Source: an uncultured Pelagibacteraceae bacterium
GTDB taxonomy: Bacteria; Pseudomonadota; Alphaproteobacteria; Pelagibacterales; Pelagibacteraceae
Assembly (NCBI GenBank): GCA_902604035.1
Contig: CACKXG010000004.1
Span: forward strand, 1 to 51,598
DNA: 51,598 bases
Reading direction: 5' to 3'
Shown piece by piece: positions 10,420 through 19,972 of this stretch; position 1 is the stretch's first letter; every line of letters starts with the position of its first letter. The translations under genes and the position numbers were made by a program. The notes under the pieces are model-generated. The model did not search any database and was not told where the DNA came from. It saw only the letters and a list, made by a program, of their open reading frames with translations.

Positions 10420-11650
10420 TAAGGTTTTTCAGCATTTCAAGAGATGATTTTATTCCATCTTCATGAAATCCGTAACCAAAATAACTGCCGCAAAAAAGTA
10501 AATCTTTTTGATTTTGTATTTTAATAAGCTCTGATTGAGCATCTAATGCTTTTTGATCGTAATATGGATGTGTAAATTTTACTTTTTTCAATATTTTTTT
10601 CTCATCAATATTGAAGTAAGGATTTAGTGTTAAGAAAATATTTTCATCACACTTTAAATTTTGCAATAAATTTAACCAGTAGGTTATTGAATTTTTCTCT
10701 AAATTCTTGTCATCTATTGATGAATTCCAAGAAGACCAAGCCTTTTTATTTTTTGGCATGGCACTCTGATCTGTATGTATGTAAGCTATGTTTTCTTTAT
10801 AGCTAAAATTCGAAAGAATATTTTTCTCATCCTCAGTTGGATTTTCAATTAACTTTAAAGCTTCATCAGCATGTGTCGCCAAAACTACTTTGTCATAATC
10901 AAAAAATTCGCTTTCTCCACCATAGTATAGGTCTAATCCTGATGATTTTCTTTTAACTCTTGTAACTTTGTAATTTTTGTAGTGTTCACCACTTATTTGA
11001 GAAAGTATTTTACTAACATAAGTTCTACTCCTGTTAGTTACTGTGTACCACTGCGGTCTATTTTTCAATTTAAACAAACCATGATTTTGGAAAAATCTAA
11101 GAAAGAAACTAATTGGCATCTTGCTCGCTTCATAAGGAGGCATAGACCAGATTGCAGATACCATTGGTATTATATGATAATCAACAAATGTTTTTGATAA
11201 TGTATTAATTTTTAAATATTCACCTAAAGTAATTTTATCATTTGATACATTTACTTGATCACTTTTTTTATAAAATTTAATGATATCAAAAAACATTTTT
11301 AAGAACTCTATGTTAAACAAATTTGATTTATTGGAGAAAATTCCACTCAACCCTTTTCCACAATATTCAAAGTTTGTATTATCTACTGAAACTGAAAAAG
11401 ACATATTGCTTTTTTCAATTTGAATATCATTTTCCTTAAAAAAATTAATTAAATTTGGATAAGTTTGAAAATTAAAAACAATGAAACCTATATCTACTGA
11501 AATTTTTTTTTCATCAAAAATCAAATCTATTGTATGAGAGTGTCCACCAAAATGATCTTCTCGCTCGAAAAGATCTACATGATGTTTTTTAGACAAATAA
11601 TAAGCAGCACTTAATCCAGAAATACCTGAGCCAACAACAGCAATTTTCAT
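10412..11650 (-). CDS. NAD(P)/FAD-dependent oxidoreductase (amine-oxidase-like)
   Basis: MKIAVVGSGISGLSAAYYLSKKHHVDLFERED; HSHTIDL; lies directly upstream of DUF1365 and Cfa-like genes. Confidence 0.9.
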   Translation of the reverse strand: MKIAVVGSGISGLSAAYYLSKKHHVDLFEREDHFGGHSHTIDLIFDEKKISVDIGFIVFNFQTYPNLINFFKENDIQIEKSNMSFSVSVDNTNFEYCGKGLSGIFSNKSNLFNIEFLKMFFDIIKFYKKSDQVNVSNDKITLGEYLKINTLSKTFVDYHIIPMVSAIWSMPPYEASKMPISFFLRFFQNHGLFKLKNRPQWYTVTNRSRTYVSKILSQISGEHYKNYKVTRVKRKSSGLDLYYGGESEFFDYDKVVLATHADEALKLIENPTEDEKNILSNFSYKENIAYIHTDQSAMPKNKKAWSSWNSSIDDKNLEKNSITYWLNLLQNLKCDENIFLTLNPYFNIDEKKILKKVKFTHPYYDQKALDAQSELIKIQNQKDLLFCGSYFGYGFHEDGIKSSLEMLKNLND

Positions 11651-11656
11651 TAATTA

Positions 11657-14527
11657 TTATGCTGCATCTTCTTTAAACTCATCCATACTCGGACAAGTAC
11701 AAAAAATATTTTTATCTCCGTATACGTTATCAACTCTTGCAACTGGAGGCCAAAATTTATTTGCTTTTAAGAATTTTGCAGGATACGCAGCTTGCTGTCT
11801 TGAATATTTATGATTCCATTCATCTGAAGCTAATTCAATATCTGTATGAGGAGCATTTTTAATTGGATTATCAACTTTATCAAATTTTCCTGATTTGATC
11901 ATATCTATTTCTGATTTAATGCTAATCAAAGTATCACAAAATCTATCTAGTTCAGACAAGCTTTCACTTTCAGTTGGTTCAATCATCATTGTGCCTGCTA
12001 CTGGCCATGACATTGTTGGTGCATGAAAACCATAATCGATCAATCTTTTAGCTATATCTTCTTCCGTAATCCCTGTTTCAGTTTTTATAGATCGAATATC
12101 AATTATACATTCATGAGCTACATTGCCGTTTGATCCTTTATAAAGAATTGGGTAGTGATCTTTTAGTCTATGAGCTATATAATTTGCATTTAGTATTGCA
12201 ATTTGAGTAGCTAATTTTAAACCTTCAGAACCCATCATTTTAATATACATCCAAGAAATAGATAAAATACTTGAACTTCCCCAAGGTGCTGCTGAAACTG
12301 CTCCTATTCCTGTAGCAGGTCCACAGTCCTTAACAACTGGATGATTAGGCAAATAAACTTGTAAATGTCTTTTACATGCAATTGGTCCCATTCCTGGTCC
12401 TCCACCACCATGTGGAATACAGAATGTTTTGTGTAAATTTATGTGACAAACATCTGGACCAAAATTTCCAGGTCTTGCTATACCAACAAGCGCGTTTAAA
12501 TTTGCACCATCCATATAAACTTGGCCACCATGTTTATGAATTAACTCACATATATCTGTAATTTTTTCCTCAAATACTCCATGAGTAGACGGATAAGTGA
12601 CCATTAATGCTCCAAGATTTTCAGAATGCATTTCTGCTTTTTTCTTTAAATCTTCAAAATCAACATTTCCTTCTTTATCACAATCTACAACGACAACTTT
12701 CATTCCAACCATTTGTGCACTAGCGGGATTAGTTCCATGTGCTGAACTTGGTATTAAACATATATTTCTATTTTCCTCACCTCTATCTAAATGATATTTT
12801 CTAATAACCATTAATCCTGCATACTCTCCTTGAGCGCCTGCATTTGGTTGAAGTGAAACACCAGAAAAACCAGTAATTGATCTAAGCCAATTTTTAAGAT
12901 CAGTGAATAAATCTCTATATCCTTCCATTTGTTCAATAGGCACAAACGGATGAGGCTCTGCTAATTCTCTCCATGAGATAGGTATCATTTCTGCAGTAGC
13001 ATTTAATTTCATGGTACAAGAACCAAGTGCAATCATAGTTCTATTCAGAGCTATATCTTTATCTTCTAATTTTTTTAAATATCTAAGCATTTCGGTTTCT
13101 GAATGATATGAATTAAAAACAGGATGTTCTAAATATTTTGAAGTTCTTAATAAATTTTTTGGAAGATTAGGTAAGCTTACTGTTGGATCTTCTTTTTTAA
13201 TTGATTCTGCTGCATTAAAAATTTTCAACAATTGATTTACTCTATAAACATTTTTCTTTTCATCAAAAGAAACTGCCAACATTTCGGAATTTACTCTTCT
13301 AATGTTTACCTTTTGATCTAAAGCATTTTTATAGATTTGATCAGTTTTATCTTTAGTAACAATTGTAACTGTATCAAAGAAATGATCTGAATATATTTCA
13401 TATCCTGATTGTTTTAATTTATCTGCAAAGTTTTTAGCTAATTGAGAAACTCTCTCAGAAATAGTTTTTATTCCATCTGGTCCGTGGTAAATAGCATATG
13501 CAGCTGAAACAATTGCTAACAAAGCTTGGGCAGTACAAATATTACTTGTAGCTTTATCTCTTCTTATATGTTGTTCCCTAGTTTGTAATGATAATCTGTA
13601 AGCTTTGTTTCCATGTCTATCAACAGAGACCCCTACAATTCGTCCAGGCATAGATCTTTTATATTCATCTTTAGTTGCAAAGAAGGCTGCATGAGGTCCA
13701 CCATAGCCCATTGGAATTCCAAATCTTTGAGAGCTTCCGACAGCAATATCTGCTCCTAGTTCTCTTGGTGTTTTTAACTTGGCAAGTGCCAATAAATCAC
13801 AAGCTAAAATTGCTTTACCATTTTTTTTATGAATTTTACTTATTGCTTCACTAGGATCCTTTATATCTCCTAAAGTTCCCGGATATTGTAATATACCACA
13901 AACTAAATCTTCTTTTAATTGATCTAATACTTTATCTTCATTACCAACAAGCACTTTTAATCCCATCGGTTCCGCTCTTGTTTGAATTACATCTATTGTT
14001 TGTGGGTGACAATTTTCTGAAACAAAAACTAAATTATTATCTTTTTTATTTAATCTATGACTTAATCCCATCGCTTCTGCAGCTGCTGTTCCTTCATCTA
14101 ATAAAGATGCGTTTGCTATATCCATTCCTGTGAAATCAACTATCATTTGTTGGAAATTAAGCAGCATTTCCAATCTTCCTTGAGCTACCTCAGGTTGATA
14201 AGGTGTATAAGAAGTGTACCAACCTGGATTTTCTAAAATATTTCTTAGAATTACATATGGAGTGTAAGTGCCATAATAACCCATCCCTATAAAGTTAGAG
14301 TAAATTTGATTTTTTTTCGAAATTGCTTTTAATTTTCTTAATGCTTCATATTCTGAATTAGACTCTCCAATATTTAATTCATCTTTCAATTGGATCTTTT
14401 CTGGAACTGTACTTTTGATTAAATCATCTAGTGATTTAAAATTAAGTTCCTTAAGCATTTTATTTTGATCTTCATCTGAAGGTCCAATGTGTCTTTTTAA
14501 AAAATCTTTTTGAGAATTATGTAACAT
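11657..14527 (-). CDS. gcvP: Glycine dehydrogenase (decarboxylating), fused full-length P-protein
   Basis: 956 aa; RHIGPSDEDQNKML, NFIGMGYYGTYTPYVILRNILENPGWYTSYTPYQPEVAQGRLE, PLP region INLHKTFCIPHGGGGPGMGP. Confidence 0.98.
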   Translation of the reverse strand: MLHNSQKDFLKRHIGPSDEDQNKMLKELNFKSLDDLIKSTVPEKIQLKDELNIGESNSEYEALRKLKAISKKNQIYSNFIGMGYYGTYTPYVILRNILENPGWYTSYTPYQPEVAQGRLEMLLNFQQMIVDFTGMDIANASLLDEGTAAAEAMGLSHRLNKKDNNLVFVSENCHPQTIDVIQTRAEPMGLKVLVGNEDKVLDQLKEDLVCGILQYPGTLGDIKDPSEAISKIHKKNGKAILACDLLALAKLKTPRELGADIAVGSSQRFGIPMGYGGPHAAFFATKDEYKRSMPGRIVGVSVDRHGNKAYRLSLQTREQHIRRDKATSNICTAQALLAIVSAAYAIYHGPDGIKTISERVSQLAKNFADKLKQSGYEIYSDHFFDTVTIVTKDKTDQIYKNALDQKVNIRRVNSEMLAVSFDEKKNVYRVNQLLKIFNAAESIKKEDPTVSLPNLPKNLLRTSKYLEHPVFNSYHSETEMLRYLKKLEDKDIALNRTMIALGSCTMKLNATAEMIPISWRELAEPHPFVPIEQMEGYRDLFTDLKNWLRSITGFSGVSLQPNAGAQGEYAGLMVIRKYHLDRGEENRNICLIPSSAHGTNPASAQMVGMKVVVVDCDKEGNVDFEDLKKKAEMHSENLGALMVTYPSTHGVFEEKITDICELIHKHGGQVYMDGANLNALVGIARPGNFGPDVCHINLHKTFCIPHGGGGPGMGPIACKRHLQVYLPNHPVVKDCGPATGIGAVSAAPWGSSSILSISWMYIKMMGSEGLKLATQIAILNANYIAHRLKDHYPILYKGSNGNVAHECIIDIRSIKTETGITEEDIAKRLIDYGFHAPTMSWPVAGTMMIEPTESESLSELDRFCDTLISIKSEIDMIKSGKFDKVDNPIKNAPHTDIELASDEWNHKYSRQQAAYPAKFLKANKFWPPVARVDNVYGDKNIFCTCPSMDEFKEDAA

Positions 14528-14907
14528 TAGCTAGCACTCTCCTTTGCAAATTTATCGTATTCTTCTTTGTTCATAAGACTATCCATTTCAGATTGATCTT
14601 TCATTTTGAGTTTAAAAAACCATGCTGAACCCTCTGGATCCTCATTAATTTTAGAAGGATCATCTACGATAGCTTGATTTGTATCTACCACCTCACCACT
14701 AACTGGAGTATAAACATCACTAGCAGCTTTCGTAGACTCTACTACTCCTGCAGTACCATCTTTTTCAACATTAGATCCTTTTTCAGGAAGTTCTGCAAAA
14801 ACGATGTCTCCAAGCATTTCTGTTGCATGTTTTGTAATTCCTATTGTGGCTACTTCTCCCTCTAAAGTAATCCACTCATGTTCTTTTGAAAATTTTACTT
14901 CACTCAT
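14527..14907 (-). CDS. gcvH: Glycine cleavage system H protein
   Basis: 126 aa; lipoyl motif [23 protein letters not shown]. Confidence 0.98.
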   Translation of the reverse strand: MSEVKFSKEHEWITLEGEVATIGITKHATEMLGDIVFAELPEKGSNVEKDGTAGVVESTKAASDVYTPVSGEVVDTNQAIVDDPSKINEDPEGSAWFFKLKMKDQSEMDSLMNKEEYDKFAKESAS

Positions 14908-16010
14908 TAATTTACTCCTTTCACATAATTTTTTTTATAAAATGGTAATGCGCAAACATTTGCTGGATGTTTTTTTCCTCTTACCTCAAGCAAAATTTTA
15001 GTATCAACTTTTGAAAACTCTTTATTAACATAACCCATCGCAATAGGACCATTTACACTTGGTCCAAACGTGCCACTAGTTATCTCGCCGATTTGTGTAT
15101 CTGTATCATCAAATATTTTAGTTTTTTCTCTAGCAATCAATCTACCTTGGGGTTTAATCCCTACTCTTATTTGGCTTGCTCCATCTTGCATTTGGTTCAT
15201 AATTTTTTTCGATCCAATAAAACCCCCGTTTGATAATCTAGATTTTGAGATTGCCCATCTAAGGTTTGCCTCAACTGGTGTTTTATTAATATCTAATTCG
15301 TGACCATATAAACATAATCCAGCTTCTAATCTCAAGGTATCTCTTGCCCCAAGTCCTATAAGTTGTGCTCCCTTTTCTATTAAATTTTCAACGAAATTTT
15401 CAGCTTTATCGTTAGAAATTGAAATTTCAAATCCATCCTCCCCTGTATAACCTGATCTTGTGATAAATAATTTTTGATTATCAGAATCAAACCAATTTCC
15501 TGTCATAAAATTTAGTTGATCAACCCCATTTATAATTGAGTTTAAAATTTCAACAGATTTAGGTCCTTGAATAGCTATCAAAGATTTATTGTTATCTAAA
15601 TTCATTTTAAATTTTGAACCTAGTAAATTAGATAAAATCTCAAAATCTTTATCTTTGCATGCAGCATTTAAGATAATTAAATACCCTTCCTCTATTTTAG
15701 TGATGATTAAATCATCATAAATTCCTGCTTCCTCATTCATCAAAAAACTATACTTAGAGCAGTTTTGTTTTAGATTTTTTAAATCTAATGGAAAAATTTT
15801 TTCTAATTCTTCAGTTAAAGTTTCATCGCCATATATGAATAGCTGGCCCATATGAGATACATCAAAAATTCCAGAATGCGATCTTGTGAATTTATGTTCT
15901 TCAATAATACCTTTGCTATACTGAATAGGCATTTCATAACCAGCGAATTCAACAAACTTTGCGTTGTTACTTTGATGAAGTTTATTTAGCGATGTTTTTT
16001 TTATTTCCAT
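14907..16010 (-). CDS. gcvT: Aminomethyltransferase (T protein)
   Basis: [70 protein letters not shown]. Confidence 0.98.
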   Translation of the reverse strand: MEIKKTSLNKLHQSNNAKFVEFAGYEMPIQYSKGIIEEHKFTRSHSGIFDVSHMGQLFIYGDETLTEELEKIFPLDLKNLKQNCSKYSFLMNEEAGIYDDLIITKIEEGYLIILNAACKDKDFEILSNLLGSKFKMNLDNNKSLIAIQGPKSVEILNSIINGVDQLNFMTGNWFDSDNQKLFITRSGYTGEDGFEISISNDKAENFVENLIEKGAQLIGLGARDTLRLEAGLCLYGHELDINKTPVEANLRWAISKSRLSNGGFIGSKKIMNQMQDGASQIRVGIKPQGRLIAREKTKIFDDTDTQIGEITSGTFGPSVNGPIAMGYVNKEFSKVDTKILLEVRGKKHPANVCALPFYKKNYVKGVN

Positions 16011-16025
16011 ATTAACTCTTATGTG

Positions 16026-16166
16026 CCCCCTCTGTCTTGGTGCCTGAGAGATTTGCTCCTTCGGCGAGAATAATTCTCTTTCCAGAGTTAATATGTACGG
16101 TCCTTTTGCCTGAGAGTTTCCGGGGTGGTTGCTCCTTCGGCGCTACAAAAGTAGTCTCTCCCGTAT
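16026..16166 (-). ncRNA. Tandem glycine riboswitch (two aptamers) upstream of gcvT
   Basis: Minus strand reads ACGGGAGAG...GCCGAAGGAGCAA...AAACUCUCAGGCAAAAGGACCGU then CUCUGGAAAGAG...GCCGAAGGAGCAAAUCUCUCAGGCACCAAGACAGAG. P1 pairs: aptamer 1 UACGG/CCGUA; aptamer 2 CUCUG/CAGAG. Confidence 0.95.
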
Positions 16167-16171
16167 ATAAA

Positions 16172-16201
16172 TTTATAGCACATTTAAAATGTTTATGTGA
16201 A
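16172..16201 (-). promoter_or_regulatory. Putative gcvT promoter: TTCACA, 18 nt spacer, extended -10 TGCTATAAA
   Basis: Minus strand TTCACA(16201-16196) and TGC-TATAAA(-10 at 16177-16172), placing the start point right at aptamer 1. The spacer holds a 13-nt palindrome ACATTTTAAATGT (16192-16180). Confidence 0.5.
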
Positions 16202-16203
16202 AT

Positions 16204-17076
16204 TTATTTAGCTACCTTTTTGACAAGTAATGGAGACAAAAACTGTATAACCACTGCTGTTATAACCACAGCTCCCCCAAAAAGCACTGTGAGTGGCGGG
16301 TTTTCGTTTGCAAACATCCATGCCCACATAGGTCCTAAGACAGCTTCAGTTAACATAATTATTCCAACAAATGCTGAGGGAGTTGATCTTGCTCCAATTG
16401 TTATAAGTATAAAGCCAAGTCCAACTTGAAAAAATCCTGCAATAAAACCTAAAAAAATATCATTTGTTGAAACCAAAATACTCGGTGACATAAACAAACC
16501 TATTAACGTTGCAAAAATTCCAGCAACCAGTTGTAAAGGTATCATGTCGACTTTTGGGTATTTTCTGACAATTAAAATTAAGATTGCAAACGATATCGGC
16601 ATAATGAATGCAACTAAGTTTCCAGTCATTTGACCTGGTGTAAGTGAACTTCCCAACATTAAAATGATGCCTGCTACTGCTGTAATAATACAAGTTAATG
16701 TAATTTTTGAAATATTTTCTTTTAAAAAAACATAACCAAAAATTGCTAAAAACAAAGCTTGGGTTTGTATTATAAAATTAGCATTAGCTACTGTTGTTTC
16801 ATACATAGCAAATACATAGCTGGCAAATCCAATAGATAATATTATTCCCCCAAATAAACCTGGAATTCCGGATTTATAAAGAGCACTGAAAACTTTTCCT
16901 TTGTAAGTAAATATTAAAAATATAGAAATTACTCCAATAAAGAAAAGTGATCTCCAAAATAATATTTGCCAAAGTGTAGATCCATCGAAAGACTTAACAA
17001 TTAAACCTCCAAAACTTAATGCACAAGCTCCTAAAAAAACTAAAAAAGGACCTGGTATTTTTGTTAAAAAATTCAT
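16204..17076 (-). CDS. EamA/DMT family transporter
   Basis: About ten TM segments, duplicated EamA organisation (FLGACALSFGGLIVKSFDGSTLWQILFWRSLFF; TEAVLGPMWAWMFANENPP). Confidence 0.9.
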   Translation of the reverse strand: MNFLTKIPGPFLVFLGACALSFGGLIVKSFDGSTLWQILFWRSLFFIGVISIFLIFTYKGKVFSALYKSGIPGLFGGIILSIGFASYVFAMYETTVANANFIIQTQALFLAIFGYVFLKENISKITLTCIITAVAGIILMLGSSLTPGQMTGNLVAFIMPISFAILILIVRKYPKVDMIPLQLVAGIFATLIGLFMSPSILVSTNDIFLGFIAGFFQVGLGFILITIGARSTPSAFVGIIMLTEAVLGPMWAWMFANENPPLTVLFGGAVVITAVVIQFLSPLLVKKVAK

Positions 17077-18020
17077 TAAATTTGTGATAGTAAATTTTGA
17101 GTTTCCATTTCATATAACCTAAATAAAGTCTCTGCATCAGATAAATTAATCTCTTTAAATTTTATTTTTGAACCAGGAGACATCTGTACTAATCGGTCAT
17201 AATCGACACTAGCCACAACTCCAATTTTTGGATAACCACCTATAGTACCGTGATCTGAAAGCATTATAATTGGGTTTCCGTCTGCTGGTACTTGGATTAC
17301 ACCTTTAATCAAACCCTCTGATTTTATGTTGGTATTCACAATATTATCAATTTTAGGTCCCTCTAGTCTCATACCCATTCTGTCTGAAAGTTTCGATACT
17401 GTGAATTCCTTTTCATAAAATATTTTTTTACCTTCTTCAGAAAAGTAATCAAAATTAGTTCCTTTGATCACTCTTATGTTTTCTATTTTGGTATTAATGT
17501 AATTAGTTTTTTTAATATCCTTATTTGAATTTATTTTTTTTAAATTAATTCTTTGCCCTTCATCTAATTTTTTTCCATCATTCGATCCAATATTTGCTTT
17601 TGTATTTATAGAACAACTATTCCATTGAAATTTTAAATCGAACTCTCCACCTAATGCTAAATATCCATAAACTGATTTATTTGTAGATATGATATTTATC
17701 TCATCTCCATTTTCAATTTGATAGCTTTCGTAACAATTTCCCTCAATTTCAGTATCTTTTTTTTTAATTGAAAAAATTACATCTCCAGTGACAGCAAAAT
17801 TAATTTTTTCTCCTGAATATTTTATATGAGGACCTTGATATGCAAACTCTATCACTGCAGAGTCTAAGTTATTATTAACTAGTTTGTTGGCTATAAGATA
17901 ATTTCGATTATCCATAGCACCACTAAATGGAATACCAATATGATATAGATGATCCCTACCTTTATCTTGAAATGTAGTATTAATTCCAGGTCTGATTATA
18001 TCTAAATAATTACTGCTCAT
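17076..18020 (-). CDS. pxpC: 5-oxoprolinase subunit PxpC / biotin-dependent carboxyltransferase family
   Basis: IIRPGINTTFQDKGRDHLYHIGIPFSGAMDNRNYLIANKLV; RMGMRLEGP; QVPADGNPIIMLSDHGTIGGYPKIGVV. Confidence 0.92.
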   Translation of the reverse strand: MSSNYLDIIRPGINTTFQDKGRDHLYHIGIPFSGAMDNRNYLIANKLVNNNLDSAVIEFAYQGPHIKYSGEKINFAVTGDVIFSIKKKDTEIEGNCYESYQIENGDEINIISTNKSVYGYLALGGEFDLKFQWNSCSINTKANIGSNDGKKLDEGQRINLKKINSNKDIKKTNYINTKIENIRVIKGTNFDYFSEEGKKIFYEKEFTVSKLSDRMGMRLEGPKIDNIVNTNIKSEGLIKGVIQVPADGNPIIMLSDHGTIGGYPKIGVVASVDYDRLVQMSPGSKIKFKEINLSDAETLFRLYEMETQNLLSQI

Positions 18021-18687
18021 TATAATTTTTATATTGATCTAAAGTAATTTCCTTGAAAATAACTGTATCTCCTGGGTTAATTAGATTTGGTTTATCTTCT
18101 TTTGAACTATCAAAAACATCCAAAGGTGTATTTCCTAAAACATTCCATCCACCTGGACTTTCAAATGTATAAATATTTGCAAATTGCTCAGTTAATGCGA
18201 CAGATCCCTTAGGCACTTTTACTCTTGGAGTTTCTAAACGTTGAGCTCTCATATTCTCATCTAAGTCACCAAGAAAAGGCATACCAGCAATAAACCCTGT
18301 CATGTAACAAAAATATTCCTTATTTAAAAAATTCTCTAAAATTTTTTCTCTACTTAGTTTTAATATTTCCTCTAATCTTTTAATATCCATTGAGAAATTT
18401 TCATGACAACAAACCGGTATTTCTAATTTTTTAGAATTTATATCAATTGAGTATTCAGCATTTATATTTTCAACATAATTTTTTACTTCTTTAAAATTTG
18501 TTTTTTTTAAATCATAAGAAATTATTAATTTATTATAAGAAGGTGTTAAATTATTTATCCCTTCAAATTTTTTTTCTTTAATACTTTTAAAGTATTTTAT
18601 TACTTGTGAATTAATTGATTTATTTACTTCATTACCAAAATCACAGTACAAAGCTGCGTCACCAAGATTTGATATATTTTTTATCAT
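18010..18687 (-). CDS. pxpB: 5-oxoprolinase subunit PxpB (KipI family)
   Basis: GFIAGMPFLGDLDENMRAQRLETPRVKVPKGSVALTEQFANIYTFESPGGWNVLGNTPL. Confidence 0.92.
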   Translation of the reverse strand: MIKNISNLGDAALYCDFGNEVNKSINSQVIKYFKSIKEKKFEGINNLTPSYNKLIISYDLKKTNFKEVKNYVENINAEYSIDINSKKLEIPVCCHENFSMDIKRLEEILKLSREKILENFLNKEYFCYMTGFIAGMPFLGDLDENMRAQRLETPRVKVPKGSVALTEQFANIYTFESPGGWNVLGNTPLDVFDSSKEDKPNLINPGDTVIFKEITLDQYKNYNEQ

Positions 18688-18714
18688 GTCATGTTATACT
18701 TAACATTAGAGACT

Positions 18715-19494
18715 ATGGAAATTAATATAAATTGCGATTTAGGTGAAAAATCAAAACATCATTCAAATAAGTATGATCCAGATTTACTAGAAATAGTTAA
18801 TTCTGCAAATGTCGCATGCGGTTATCATGCAGGTGATGATGAGTCGATGAATCAAGTTGTTCAAATTTCAAAAAAAAATGGTGTTAGTATTGGAGCGCAT
18901 CCGTCATTTAATGACCCTGAAAATTTTGGAAGGCAAAGAATGAAACTTCCACCTAATGAGGTAAGGCAATTGATTATTGATCAATATGAAATTCTTCAAA
19001 AAATTGCTCAAGATCATGGAGAGAATGTTACTCACATTAAACCACACGGTGCTTTAAACAATATGGCTTGTGAGGATATAGATTTAGCTACTACCTTAGC
19101 AAAAGCCGTTAATGAAATTAATAAAGATTTAATTTATTTGGTTCCTACTGGATCTAAAATGGAACAAGCAGCAAAAAAACTTAACATGCGTATAGCTTGT
19201 GAGATTTTTGCAGATAGAAATTATGAAGATGATGGAAATTTGGTTTCCAGAAAAAAACCATACGCTCTTATTACTGATCCAGAAGAAGCTAAAAAACACG
19301 TATTAAATATGGTTAAAAATCAGTCACTTAATTGTCACAGTGGAAAGCAGATACCTTGTGAAATAGACTCTGTGTGCATACATGGGGATAATGAAAGTTC
19401 ATTGTCTACTGCAAAATCAATTAGAGAAAATTTAATAGAAAATGGACTGCAATTAAAACCTTTGAATAAAATGGAGAAATTTAAAAATGATTAA
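18715..19494 (+). CDS. pxpA: 5-oxoprolinase subunit PxpA (LamB/YcsF family)
   Basis: MEININCDLGE...VNSANVACGYHAGDDESM...VTHIKPHGALNNM. Start set at the second Met (18715) because family members begin at (M)xINCDLGE; the ORF track start is 18691. Confidence 0.93.
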   Translation: MEININCDLGEKSKHHSNKYDPDLLEIVNSANVACGYHAGDDESMNQVVQISKKNGVSIGAHPSFNDPENFGRQRMKLPPNEVRQLIIDQYEILQKIAQDHGENVTHIKPHGALNNMACEDIDLATTLAKAVNEINKDLIYLVPTGSKMEQAAKKLNMRIACEIFADRNYEDDGNLVSRKKPYALITDPEEAKKHVLNMVKNQSLNCHSGKQIPCEIDSVCIHGDNESSLSTAKSIRENLIENGLQLKPLNKMEKFKND

Positions 19495-19972
19495 AAAACT
19501 ATTTATAATTGTTTGCTTAACATTATTTGCTACAAACTCATTTTCAGCTGGATCAGATCCTAAACCTGCAAAAGTAAAAACAGATTATGCAAAAGCAGTT
19601 GAGTCAATAAAGTGGGCAAAAAAATATGAAGCAAAAGGTAAACTTGAGAAAGCAAAAAAAAGATATGCTAAAGCTCAAAAATTACTTTTAAAATCAAATT
19701 CTAAGAAACCTAATCAAGCTGATACTTTAAATTATCTAGGGTTCACTACTCGAAAACTTGGTGATTATGAAAATGGTGAAAAATATTATCTACAAGGTTT
19801 GGCGATTGAACCAAACCATATTGGCATAAATGAGTATTTAGGTGAGTTGTATGTTGCAACAAACAGATTAGATTTAGCCAAAGAAAGATTAAAAATATTA
19901 GAAAACTGTAATTGTGAAGAATATAAAGAATTGAAACAAATTATTGATGGGACAAAAAAATCAAAATATTAA
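19487..19972 (+). CDS. Secreted TPR-repeat protein
   Basis: Signal peptide (KKLFIIVCLTLFATNSFSA) followed by TPR-like repeats (NYLGFTTRKLGDYENGEKYYLQGLAIEPNH). Confidence 0.75.
   Translation: MIKKLFIIVCLTLFATNSFSAGSDPKPAKVKTDYAKAVESIKWAKKYEAKGKLEKAKKRYAKAQKLLLKSNSKKPNQADTLNYLGFTTRKLGDYENGEKYYLQGLAIEPNHIGINEYLGELYVATNRLDLAKERLKILENCNCEEYKELKQIIDGTKKSKY

Noticed and set aside
12376-12794. Plus-strand ORFs of 61 and 65 aa inside gcvP (also similar ones inside gcvH, gcvT, guaB, alaS, recA, ureC, DUF1800)
   Set aside because: All fully antisense to well-supported genes; best explained as chance open frames.
16180-16192. 13-nt palindrome ACATTTAAAATGT as an EamA terminator
   Set aside because: Only a 6-bp AT-rich stem with one-base loop, too weak for a terminator; possible operator only, so kept as a note in the gcvT promoter.
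16037-16429. 130-aa plus-strand ORF across the riboswitch and EamA 3' end
   Set aside because: Antisense to a convincing structured RNA and a transporter gene; no RBS or family signal.
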